The notes beneath the pieces are model-generated. The model made no database searches. It was given only the letters and a program-made list of their open reading frames with translations, and was not told where the DNA came from. The translations under genes and the position numbers were made by a program. Shown piece by piece: positions 15,703-23,873 of a stretch of 64,000 bases of DNA. This DNA is from Modestobacter marinus (GTDB taxonomy: Bacteria; Actinomycetota; Actinomycetes; Mycobacteriales; Geodermatophilaceae), in contig NZ_JAAMPA010000001.1 of NCBI RefSeq assembly GCF_011758655.1, positions 124,001 to 188,000 of the forward strand, in the 5' to 3' direction. Each line of letters opens with the position of its first letter. Position 1 is the first letter of the stretch.

Positions 15703-17625
15703 ATGCCAGGACTGAACGGACAGGCTGTGACCCCCACAGGTACGCCCCTCGCTCGCGCTGCCGCGCCGGGCCCAGCGACCGTCCCAGCCGTCCAGCGGGC
15801 CCACCGGCGGACACGGGGAGTCCGCGCACTGTTGGTTGCGTTGGTCCTGACCCTGACCACCGCGACCCTGTCCGTGGTCGGTGGGACGGCCCTCGCCCCG
15901 ACTGCACAGGCCGCCGCCACATGGACCTCGACCAAGGCAACGGTCTTCGGCATGGGCGACTCCCTGTTCGCCCAGTGCGGTGACACACTCGGCCTCGGCG
16001 CTCGGTCGCTGGGCATGGTCGGTTGGTGGGGCGGCACCTCGCAGGACATGCGCAACCGGATGACGTCGACGGCCGAGGACTGGCCCTACACGAGCGAGCG
16101 CTCGCACGCGGAGGAGCTGGCCGACTTCAGGCAGGCCGGCTCGTGGGTCGTCGGTCTGGGCACCAACGACGTGGTCGTCAGCACCGCGGCCCAGTTCCGC
16201 GCCAACGTGGAATGGTTCATGCAGCAGTCCCAGGGCCGCCCGGTCCAGTGGTTCAACATCCACCACCCGCAGTACGCGGCCAAGGCCGACGCGTACAACG
16301 CCGTCCTCAACGATGCGGCCACGCGCTGGCCCAACCTGCGGATCCTGGACTGGCACGGCCACGCCACGACCCACCCCCGGGTCATCGCCGGGGACCAGCT
16401 GCACATCGCTGACCACGCGGCCGGCTGTGACAACGGACGGTTCCGGCTGATCCAGAGCAGTGTCCCCCAGGTCTCCGGGACCGCCACCCAGCCGCCGTTC
16501 GACACCCCGGTGGCGGTGCCGAGGCGCAACCCGGTCGACACCCGGTACGCCACGATCGGTCCCGCGCGGCTGGGCCACGCCACCACCTCGACCGCGTGCG
16601 ACCTGAAGAAGGACGGCTGCGTCCGCGGGTACACCAAGGGCCTGATCGCCTGGTCGCCCAAGACCGGCGCTCGGGCCATCACCAGCACCCCGATTCGGGA
16701 CTCGTGGTCCGGCTACTTCGCCCAGAGCGGCCCGCTGGGCTACCCGGTCCAGGACACGGTCTGCCGACCGCGCAGCGGCGGTTGCACCCAGCGGTTCGAG
16801 ACGGGGTCCATCTCCTGGTCACCGGCCACCGGCGCGGTGGTCAGCGTGGGCGGCATCCGCTCCACCTGGACGGCGCTGGGGGCCGAGCGCTCCTTCGTCG
16901 GCCACCCCACCACCAACACCTACTGCGGCCTCGTGGGCAGCGGCTGCTTCCAGACCTTCCAGGGCGGGAGCATGCACTGGTCGCCGGACACCGGTGCGCA
17001 CGTCACCCGCGGGGCGATCCAGGGCGCCTGGGCTGCTGGGGGATGGGAGACCGGTGTGCTGGGCTACCCGACCGGCAACGAGAACTGTGGGCTCCGGGAC
17101 GGCGGCTGCTTCCAGGTCTTCCAGGGCGGGACCATCCACTGGTCCCCGGCCAGGGGCGCGCACGTCACCCGCGGGGCCATCTACGACGCTTGGGCCGACC
17201 GGGGGTGGGAGACCGGCGCGCTGGGCTACCCCACCGGAAACGAGACCTGCGGGCTCCGGAAGGGCGGCTGCTTCCAGCCCTTCCAGGGCGGCATCATGCA
17301 CTGGTCCCCCGCCAGCGGCGCGCACGTCACCCGCGGGGCGATCCACGCCACCTGGGCATCCACCCGGTGGGAGACCGGCAAGCTGGGCTACCCGACCGGC
17401 AACGAGAACTGCGGCCTCCGCGAAGGCGGCTGCTTCCAGACCTTCCAGGGCGGGACCATCCACTGGTCCCCGGCCAGCGGCGCGCACGCCCTCAGCGGAG
17501 CCATCCTCCGAGCCTGGGCCAAGCAGGGCTGGGAGACCGGCCGCCTGGGATACCCCACCGGTGGGCGGCACCGCTCCGGCAGCCTCTGGAAGCAACGGTT
17601 TCAAGGCGGCCTCCTGCGCGGCTGA
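15703..17625 (+). CDS. Secreted SGNH hydrolase with LGFP repeats
   Basis: Protein of 640 residues. A long N-terminus and Sec signal (hydrophobic about 42-62, cut near AQA) come first. An SGNH/GDSL esterase domain follows at about 75-250, with GMGDSL (Ser87), GLGTND (Asn155) and DQLH (Asp231, His234) forming the catalytic set. From about 288 to the end, six full LGFP-type repeats of 54 residues and one short one each carry a Cys pair. LGFP repeats anchor proteins to the cell wall, so this may be a wall-bound esterase acting on peptidoglycan, arabinogalactan-like glycan or lipid. GTG at 15727 is an alternative start. Confidence 0.85.
   Translation: MPGLNGQAVTPTGTPLARAAAPGPATVPAVQRAHRRTRGVRALLVALVLTLTTATLSVVGGTALAPTAQAAATWTSTKATVFGMGDSLFAQCGDTLGLGARSLGMVGWWGGTSQDMRNRMTSTAEDWPYTSERSHAEELADFRQAGSWVVGLGTNDVVVSTAAQFRANVEWFMQQSQGRPVQWFNIHHPQYAAKADAYNAVLNDAATRWPNLRILDWHGHATTHPRVIAGDQLHIADHAAGCDNGRFRLIQSSVPQVSGTATQPPFDTPVAVPRRNPVDTRYATIGPARLGHATTSTACDLKKDGCVRGYTKGLIAWSPKTGARAITSTPIRDSWSGYFAQSGPLGYPVQDTVCRPRSGGCTQRFETGSISWSPATGAVVSVGGIRSTWTALGAERSFVGHPTTNTYCGLVGSGCFQTFQGGSMHWSPDTGAHVTRGAIQGAWAAGGWETGVLGYPTGNENCGLRDGGCFQVFQGGTIHWSPARGAHVTRGAIYDAWADRGWETGALGYPTGNETCGLRKGGCFQPFQGGIMHWSPASGAHVTRGAIHATWASTRWETGKLGYPTGNENCGLREGGCFQTFQGGTIHWSPASGAHALSGAILRAWAKQGWETGRLGYPTGGRHRSGSLWKQRFQGGLLRG
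16563..17605 (+). repeat. In-gene tandem repeats, 162-bp period (LGFP units)
   Basis: Units encoding LGYPTGNE..CG....GGCFQ.FQGG..HWSP..GAHVTRGAI recur every 54 codons. The units from about 16,900 to 17,560 are nearly identical at DNA level, the outer ones more diverged. This suggests recent internal duplication and a repeat number that may vary between strains. Confidence 0.75.
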
Positions 17626-17709
17626 ACGAGCTCCGTAGTGCGGGGACACCGGGGCAGGGGCGGACCGCGAACCGGTCCCGAAGCGGTGGCCGAGGCGTCA
17701 TAGTGGGAC

Positions 17710-19299
17710 ATGACCTGGGCAACCCGCGCCGCGACCGCCGGGCTCTCCGCTCTCGCCGGTGTCGCCGCCCGCGACCTGCTGCAGCGGGAGCACACCCTGC
17801 TGCGCAACTTCCCGGTGGTCGGCCGCGCCCGCTACCTGCTGGAGTCCATCGGCCCGGAGCTGCGCCAGTACCTGGTGGCCGGCAACAACGACGAGCGGCC
17901 CTTCACCCGCGACCAGCGCCGCTGGGTGTACGCCTCGGCGAAGAAGCAGAACAACTACTTCGGCTTCGGCACCGACATCGACCTGGAGTTCACCGCCGGC
18001 TACCCGGTCATCAACCACCGCACCTTCGGCCGCGCCGTCCCGGCCACCACCGCGCAGGCCGGGCAGGAGACGCCGCTGCCCGGCGCCAAGGTGCTCGGTG
18101 CCGCCCTCGGCCGGGCGCACGCCTTCCGGCCGCAGTCGGTGGTCAACATCTCGGCGATGAGCTTCGGGTCGCTGTCCGGACCGGCGGTCGAGGCACTCAA
18201 CCGCGGCGCCGCACTGGCCGGCTGCCTGCACAACACCGGCGAGGGCGGCCTCTCCCCGCACCACCGGCACGGCGGGGAGCTGGTCTTCCAGCTCGGGACG
18301 GCGTACTTCGGCTGCCGCGACCAGCACGGCCGCTTCGACCTGGCCAAGCTGAAGGACGTGGTCGCCTCCGCCCCCGTGCGGGCCCTGGAGATCAAGCTGA
18401 GCCAGGGCGCCAAGCCGGGCCTGGGCGGCGTGCTGCCCGCCGCCAAGGTCTCCGCCGACATCGCCGCCACCCGCGGGGTCCCGGAGGGCGTGGACTGCAT
18501 CAGCCCGTCCCGGCACGCCGAGTTCTCCGACCCCGACAGCCTGCTCGACTGGGTCGAGCTGCTGGCGAGCGAGACCGGGCTGCCGGTCGGCATCAAGTCC
18601 GCCGTCGGCGACATGGCGTTCTGGCACGAGCTCACCGAGCTGATGGCCACCACCGGCCGGGGCGTGGACTTCGTGACCATCGACGGCGGCGAGGGCGGCA
18701 CAGGTGCGGCGCCGCTGATCTTCACCGACTCGGTGTCGCTGCCCTTCCAGCTCGGCTTCGCCCGCGTCTACTCCGCTTTCGCCCGGGCCGGGCTGCACGA
18801 GCAGGTCACCTTCATCGGCGGCGGCAAGCTCGGCCTGCCCGACAACGCGATCGTCGCCTTCGCCCTGGGCTGCGACCTGGTCAACGTCGCCCGGGAGGCG
18901 ATGCTGGCGATCGGCTGCATCCAGGCGCAGAAGTGCCACACCGACACCTGCCCCACCGGCGTCGCCACCCAGAACGCCTGGCTCACCCACGGCCTGGACC
19001 CGGCGCTGAAGTCGGTGCGGGCGGCCACCTACGTGCAGACGCTGCGCCGCGACCTGCTGAAGGTCGCCGAGGCCTGCGGCGTGGAGCACCCCGGGCTGAT
19101 CGACACCTCGACCGTGGAGATCCTCACCGGCCGCACCGCCTCGCGCCCGCTCGCCGAGGTCTACGGGTACGAGCCGTCCTGGGGGCTGCCCTCGGCGGCC
19201 GAGCGGGAGCGGATCGTCGCGCTGATGACCGGCGAGGCACCGGAGGGTGGCAGCGCCCCGCCGTCCCCGACCGCGGTCGACGGCCCGGCACCGGGCTGA
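17710..19299 (+). CDS. FMN-binding glutamate synthase-family protein
   Basis: Protein of 529 residues carrying only the FMN/[3Fe-4S] synthase part of GltB. Motifs include NISAMSFGSLS, IKLSQGAKPGLGG, TIDGGEGGTGAAP and cysteines in C-x5-C-x4-C (GCIQAQKCHTDTCPTG). The glutaminase domain is absent, so ammonia or another donor must be used, and the true reaction is uncertain. A hydrophobic N-terminus may tether it to the membrane. CATAGT lies 5 nt before the ATG, suggesting leaderless expression. It converges on the MMPL gene with 19 nt between stops. Confidence 0.85.
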   Translation: MTWATRAATAGLSALAGVAARDLLQREHTLLRNFPVVGRARYLLESIGPELRQYLVAGNNDERPFTRDQRRWVYASAKKQNNYFGFGTDIDLEFTAGYPVINHRTFGRAVPATTAQAGQETPLPGAKVLGAALGRAHAFRPQSVVNISAMSFGSLSGPAVEALNRGAALAGCLHNTGEGGLSPHHRHGGELVFQLGTAYFGCRDQHGRFDLAKLKDVVASAPVRALEIKLSQGAKPGLGGVLPAAKVSADIAATRGVPEGVDCISPSRHAEFSDPDSLLDWVELLASETGLPVGIKSAVGDMAFWHELTELMATTGRGVDFVTIDGGEGGTGAAPLIFTDSVSLPFQLGFARVYSAFARAGLHEQVTFIGGGKLGLPDNAIVAFALGCDLVNVAREAMLAIGCIQAQKCHTDTCPTGVATQNAWLTHGLDPALKSVRAATYVQTLRRDLLKVAEACGVEHPGLIDTSTVEILTGRTASRPLAEVYGYEPSWGLPSAAERERIVALMTGEAPEGGSAPPSPTAVDGPAPG

Positions 19300-19318
19300 C
19301 CGCGGCCGGGGCGACGGG

Positions 19319-21478
19319 TCAGGACCGCACCAGCTCGTCCTCCCGGACCCGCTCCTCGGTGGGCACCTCGACGGTGAGGTGCGGCAGCACCCGGTCCAGC
19401 CGACGCGGCAGCCACCAGTTGGCGTTGCCGAGCAGCTCCATCGCCGCCGGCACCAGCACCATCCGCACCAGCGTCGCGTCGATCAGCACCGCGATCGCCA
19501 GCCCGAAGCCGAACAGCTGCAGCTCCCGCGACGAGCCGAGCACGAAGCTGCCGAAGACGCAGACCATGATCGCCGCCGCCGCGGTGATCACCCGCGCCGT
19601 CCGGGCGAGGCCCACGGCCACCGCCTCGGCGTTGTCGCCGGAGCGGTCGTACTCCTCCCGGATCCGGGACAGCAGGAAGACCTCGTAGTCCATCGACAGG
19701 CCGAACACGATCGCGATCAGCAGCATCGGCACCCACGCCTCGATCGGCGCCACGCCCTCGACGCCCAGCGCCTCCGCTGCCCAGCCCCACTGGAACACCG
19801 CCACCAGCGCACCGAACGCCGCCCCGATCGACAGCAGGTTCACCACCACGGCCTTCAGCGCGACCAGCAGCCCGCGGAACACCACCATCAGCAGCAGGAA
19901 CGACAGCCCGAGCACCACCGCCAAGAACAGCGGCAGCCGCTGCGCAGTGTGGTCGGCGAAGTCGATCGCCGCCGGTTGCGCGCCGCCGATCGCCACCTCC
20001 ACGTCCGCGGGGACGGCCGCCGGGACGACGTCGTCCCGCAGCCGGTGCACCAGCTCGGTGGTCGCCTCGTCCCGCGGCGCCGACGTCGGCACCACCCGCA
20101 GCACCGCCGTGCCGCCGTCGTCCGACACCACCGGCGGGCTCACCGACGCCACCCCCGCGTCGTCCGCCAGGGTGCCGGCGAGCTCGTCCGCGGCCGGGCC
20201 GACGTCCCCGGACGGCGCGTCCACCGCCACGACCAGCGGCCCGTTCACCCCTGGACCGAAGCCCTCGGCCACCAGGTCATAGGCCCGCCGGGCGGTGGAC
20301 TCCTCCGACAGCGTGCCGGCGTCGCTGAAGCCCAGCCGCAGGTCCAGCACCGGGACGGCGAGCACCAGCAGCGCCGTCAGCGACCCGACCAGCCACACCA
20401 CCGGACGCCGCTGCACCGTGCGCGCCCACCGCGCCGCCGCCGCGCCCGTCCCCGCCCCACCCCGGCCGAGCCCCCGCAGCCGGACCCGGTCTACCCGCGC
20501 CCCGGCGAAGCCCAGCAGCGCCGGGAGCAGGGTGACCGCGGCGAGCATCGCGACCAGCACCGCGGCCGCGATGCCCAGCGCCATGCCGCTGATCAGGTCC
20601 ATGCCCATCAGCACCAGGCCGAGGATGGCGATGACCACCGTCGTGCCGGCGAACAGCACCGAGCGGCCGGCCGTCGTCTGCGCGAGCCCGACCGCATCGA
20701 CCACCGGCGCCCCGGTGCGCAGCGCCTCCCGGTAGCGGGTGACCACGAGCAGCGAGTAGTCGATGCCGACGCCGATCGCGATCATCCCGGCGGCGGCGGT
20801 GGCGTAGCTGGGCACGTCGACGACGTGCGCGGCCAGCTCGATGGCGGCGACGCCGCAGAGCGCACCCAGGACGCCGACCACCAGCGGGAGCGCCATCGCC
20901 AGCAGCGACCCGAACGCGAGGAACAGGATCACGCCGGCGGCGAGCACCCCGATCACCTCGGCCGGTGGCCCGCCGCCCTCGTCGAGCAGCAGACCCCCGA
21001 CCTCGACCTGCAGCCCGGGGACGTCGACGTCCGCGCGCAGGGCGTCCAGGGTGTCGCTGACCTCGGCGAGCTCCTCGACCGTGCGCTGCGGCAGGTCCAC
21101 CTGGAGGTAGGCGATGGTGCCGTCAGGGGCGACCTGTTGCCCACCGCCCGGGTCGAACGGGCCGGTGACCTGCGCGCCGGGCACCTGCTCGACGACGTCG
21201 GCGGCCAGGTCGGCGGCGGCCGCGCGCACCGCCGGCGTGTCGACCCCCTCGGCCCGGTGCAGCACCAGCTGGGCCGACGTGCCCGAGCGGGCCTCGAAGC
21301 CGGCATCGGCCAGCAGGTCGCCGGCGCGGGTGCTCTCGGCGCCGGGCAGGGTGAAGTCGTCGCTGGTCGGACCGGCGAAGGCACCGGCCAGCACGGACAG
21401 GACGAGGACGGAGACCACCCAGACGGCGACGACCAGGCGCCGCGAGCGGACACAGGAACGGGCGAGGGAGTCGAGCAC
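19319..21478 (-). CDS. MMPL-family RND exporter
   Basis: Membrane protein of 719 residues with the MMPL layout twice over: one helix, an external domain (about 35-170), five helices (about 175-330), a second helix and external domain (about 370-520) and a final helix bundle. GIDYSLL and GLSMDYEVFLLSRIREEY carry the acidic residues used for proton coupling. Such proteins export lipids, siderophores or drugs. It is divergent from the kinase/regulator at 21648, which probably controls it. Confidence 0.88.
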   Translation of the reverse strand: MLDSLARSCVRSRRLVVAVWVVSVLVLSVLAGAFAGPTSDDFTLPGAESTRAGDLLADAGFEARSGTSAQLVLHRAEGVDTPAVRAAAADLAADVVEQVPGAQVTGPFDPGGGQQVAPDGTIAYLQVDLPQRTVEELAEVSDTLDALRADVDVPGLQVEVGGLLLDEGGGPPAEVIGVLAAGVILFLAFGSLLAMALPLVVGVLGALCGVAAIELAAHVVDVPSYATAAAGMIAIGVGIDYSLLVVTRYREALRTGAPVVDAVGLAQTTAGRSVLFAGTTVVIAILGLVLMGMDLISGMALGIAAAVLVAMLAAVTLLPALLGFAGARVDRVRLRGLGRGGAGTGAAAARWARTVQRRPVVWLVGSLTALLVLAVPVLDLRLGFSDAGTLSEESTARRAYDLVAEGFGPGVNGPLVVAVDAPSGDVGPAADELAGTLADDAGVASVSPPVVSDDGGTAVLRVVPTSAPRDEATTELVHRLRDDVVPAAVPADVEVAIGGAQPAAIDFADHTAQRLPLFLAVVLGLSFLLLMVVFRGLLVALKAVVVNLLSIGAAFGALVAVFQWGWAAEALGVEGVAPIEAWVPMLLIAIVFGLSMDYEVFLLSRIREEYDRSGDNAEAVAVGLARTARVITAAAAIMVCVFGSFVLGSSRELQLFGFGLAIAVLIDATLVRMVLVPAAMELLGNANWWLPRRLDRVLPHLTVEVPTEERVREDELVRS

Positions 21479-21532
21479 GACGAGCTCCTGACGACGGCCG
21501 GGACGGACCCGCCGAACGCTAGGAACGCCCCG

Positions 21533-21553
21533 CCCGGACGTCGTCCGTCCGGG
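21533..21553. promoter_or_regulatory. Inverted repeat CCCGGACG-N5-CGTCCGGG
   Basis: Eight-base arms around TCGTC in the gap between MMPL and the second kinase gene, about 55 bp upstream of the MMPL start. Possible regulator site or a hairpin in the leader of the MMPL message. Confidence 0.35.
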
Positions 21554-21635
21554 AGCTCGACCGCACTGCGCACCTGGACGTACGGCGAGGACGAGATACG
21601 CCGCAGCGCGGACGCGCAGCCGCCGGGAACTCCCC

Positions 21636-21641
21636 TAGCCT
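21636..21641 (+). promoter_or_regulatory. -10 box TAGCCT of second kinase, leaderless
   Basis: TAGCCT followed by 6 nt and the ATG at 21648, with no Shine-Dalgarno, matches the leaderless pattern seen at other genes here. No convincing -35. Confidence 0.45.
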
Positions 21642-21647
21642 CCCGGC

Positions 21648-22814
21648 ATGAGCTGGCGTCCCGGGCGGATCGACGTCGTGCTGGTGCTCGCTTCGGTGCT
21701 GCCGGCGTGGGCCGCGCTCGCCGGTCACCTGGAGCACGAGGCGCGGCCACCGGACCCGCTGGCCTTCACGTTGGTGGCCGTGGTCGGGCTGCCGATGCTG
21801 GTCGCCCGCCGGGCACCGGTGCCCGCGCTGGGCCTGAGCATCGCCCTGCTGTTCGGCTACTACTGGACCGGCTACGCGGCGGTGGGGCTGGTGCTCCCGC
21901 TGGCCCCGGCGCTGTTCGTGGTGGCGCAGGCCGGCCGGGTGCGGCTGGGGGCCGTGGTGGGCAGCACGCTCCTCGTGCTGTCCACCGCGTTCCGGTTGCT
22001 CGGCGGCGAGCGGGACCAGGAGCCCGGCGTCGTCATCGGCTACGACGGCGTGCTGTCCCTGGCGCTGTTGGCCGCGGTCCTGGCGCTCGGCGACGCGGTC
22101 CGGTCCCGCCGCGGCTGGCAGGAGGAGCTCGACCGGCGGCTGCGGCTGGCCGGGCAGGAGCGGGAGACCGAGGCGCAGCGTCGGGTCGCCGACGAGCGGG
22201 TGCGGATCGCCCGCGACGTGCACGATCTGCTCGGCCACGCGGTCGCCATCGTCACCCTGCACGCGGCGGTCGCCGCCGAGTCCCTGGACGACGACCCGCA
22301 GGCCGCCCGCCGGTCGCTGGAGACCATCCGCAGCGTCAGCCGGGAGGTGCTGCACGACCTGGGCGACACCGTCGGCCTGCTGCGAGGTGACGCCCCGACC
22401 AGTGTGGAGCCGGCGCCCGGGTCGTCCGGCGTCGCCGACCTGGTCGCCGCGACGGCCTCGACCGGGCTCGACGTCCGGCTCGTGGTGCGCGGCCCCGAGC
22501 AACCGCTGCCCAGGGCCGTCGAGGCGACCGTGCACCGGCTGGTGCAGGAGGCGCTGACCAACGTGCTGCGGCACGCGCACGCCCGGACGGCGACCGTCAC
22601 CCTCGAGCACGGGGCCGCCGACCTCACCGTGACGGTGACCGACGACGGGGCCGGCGAGCCCGCGACCACCGCCCCCGGCCACGGCCTGCAGGGGATGCGG
22701 GAGCGGGTGGCGCTGCTCGGTGGCCGGCTCTCGGCGGGCAACCGGGACGGCGGCGGCTTCACGGTCACCGCGGTGCTGCCGGTCGCGGTCGACCGGGTGG
22801 GCGCGCCGGCGTGA
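21648..22814 (+). CDS. Sensor histidine kinase (HisKA_3 type)
   Basis: Kinase of 388 residues. Four to five membrane helices fill residues 8-145 with very short loops, so the stimulus is probably sensed inside the membrane. A coiled linker leads to [12 protein letters not shown] with His192. The ATPase domain has [17 protein letters not shown] and GLQGMRERV. Its stop overlaps the regulator start (GTGA). It is divergent from the MMPL exporter. Confidence 0.9.
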   Translation: MSWRPGRIDVVLVLASVLPAWAALAGHLEHEARPPDPLAFTLVAVVGLPMLVARRAPVPALGLSIALLFGYYWTGYAAVGLVLPLAPALFVVAQAGRVRLGAVVGSTLLVLSTAFRLLGGERDQEPGVVIGYDGVLSLALLAAVLALGDAVRSRRGWQEELDRRLRLAGQERETEAQRRVADERVRIARDVHDLLGHAVAIVTLHAAVAAESLDDDPQAARRSLETIRSVSREVLHDLGDTVGLLRGDAPTSVEPAPGSSGVADLVAATASTGLDVRLVVRGPEQPLPRAVEATVHRLVQEALTNVLRHAHARTATVTLEHGAADLTVTVTDDGAGEPATTAPGHGLQGMRERVALLGGRLSAGNRDGGGFTVTAVLPVAVDRVGAPA

Positions 22815-23476
22815 TCCGGGTGCTGGTGGTCGACGACCAGCCGCTGGTGCGCGCCGGCATCCGTGCAGTACTCGACCGGGCCGGCGACGTCGCGGTGGTC
22901 GGCGAGGCCGGCGACGGGCGGGCGGCGCTGGACCGGCTGCGCATCGCCCGGGACGTCGACGTGGTGCTGATGGACCTGCGGATGCCGGTGTTGGACGGCA
23001 TCGAGACGACCCGGCGGATCGTCGCCGACCCGCAGCTGGAGGCGGTCGCGGTCGTGGCCCTGACCACCTTCGACGACGAGGAGCTGGTCCTGGGCGCGCT
23101 GCGGGCCGGGGCGAGCGGCTTCCTGCTCAAGGACGCCGAGCCGGACGAACTGCGCCGCGGCGTGCGGGCCGCAGCCGCCGGCGAGGCCGTCCTCTCCCCC
23201 GCCGTCACTCGCGGCGTGGTCCGGGCGGCGGTGACCGCCGTCGCCGCGCAGACCCCGGTCGCGCCGGAGGAGCTGCAGCAGCTGACCGCCCGGGAGCGCG
23301 AGGTGCTGGCCGCGGTCGGCGAGGGGCTGTCCAACGAGGAGATCGCCCGAGCGCTGGTGATCAGCCCGGCGACGGCGCGCACCCACGTCGGCCGGGTGCT
23401 CAGCAAGCTGGGCGCGCGCGACCGGGCGCAGCTCGCCGCGCTCGCCTGGCGAACCGGTCTCCTGCCGCGCGCCTGA
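22811..23476 (+). CDS. NarL/LuxR-family response regulator
   Basis: Regulator of 221 residues. The receiver domain has VDDQ at the acidic pocket, Asp55 (LMDLRMP) and LLKDAEP with the conserved Lys. The LuxR-type DNA-binding domain has [23 protein letters not shown] and [15 protein letters not shown]. It is translated together with the kinase and probably acts on the divergent MMPL promoter and its own. Confidence 0.92.
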   Translation: MIRVLVVDDQPLVRAGIRAVLDRAGDVAVVGEAGDGRAALDRLRIARDVDVVLMDLRMPVLDGIETTRRIVADPQLEAVAVVALTTFDDEELVLGALRAGASGFLLKDAEPDELRRGVRAAAAGEAVLSPAVTRGVVRAAVTAVAAQTPVAPEELQQLTAREREVLAAVGEGLSNEEIARALVISPATARTHVGRVLSKLGARDRAQLAALAWRTGLLPRA

Positions 23477-23484
23477 CGCCGCTG

Positions 23485-23499
23485 AGTACAGCCACTGCA
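23485..23499. promoter_or_regulatory. Degenerate palindrome GTACAGCC-ACTGCAA
   Basis: The left half, GTACAGCC, is identical to the operator at 5738; the right half is imperfect. It lies 9 bp after the response-regulator stop. Confidence 0.25.
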
Positions 23500-23570
23500 A
23501 GCTGGGCGGTACCGCCCTGGGCCAGCACGCGGACGGCGCGTGGCCCGGTCCACAGATGACCGCCGGCCCG

Positions 23571-23681
23571 TCAGCGCCTGCGCTTCTTGGCGATGTGGCG
23601 GCGCTGGGCGACCGAGAACGTGACCAGCGCCAGCACGACCAGTGCCGCGATGATGAGAACCAGGGACAGCCAGTCGTCCAT
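23571..23681 (-). CDS. 36-residue single-span membrane peptide
   Basis: MDDWLSLVLIIAALVVLALV is followed by a very basic tail ending RRHIAKKRRR: one helix, N-out or short acidic N-terminus, C-terminus in the cytosol. GGAGGCGTCCC before the ATG is a good ribosome site. Such small basic-tailed spans are often regulators of larger membrane proteins. Partner unknown. Confidence 0.6.
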   Translation of the reverse strand: MDDWLSLVLIIAALVVLALVTFSVAQRRHIAKKRRR

Positions 23682-23824
23682 GGGACGCCTCCTCCATCGG
23701 GTGCCCCGAGCATCCCAGCGGACCGCCCACGACGGGGCTCGCTCGCCGTCGGCATCGCGCAACGGCCCCACCCCCTCGGCGAAGGGGTCGCACGGAGCCG
23801 CGGCGTCCGGCGGCACACCGCTGG

Positions 23825-23839
23825 TTACAGCGGCTGTAA
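23825..23839. promoter_or_regulatory. Perfect 15-bp palindrome TTACAGC-G-GCTGTAA
   Basis: Seven-base perfect arms around one G, lying 144 bp before the small membrane peptide gene and 35 bp after the stop of the ThDP enzyme (both minus strand). The core TACAGC..GCTGTA is the same as at 5738, so one regulator may serve both sites. Confidence 0.45.
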
Positions 23840-23873
23840 TGTCGGCCCGTCCGACCGGCCCGCCAGCGGGCGG

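Noticed and set aside
16596..19688. Plus-strand open frame of about 1030 codons across the LGFP and GltB-like genes
   Set aside because: Out of frame with both genes, Arg/Pro/Gly-rich, spans their stops; a shadow.
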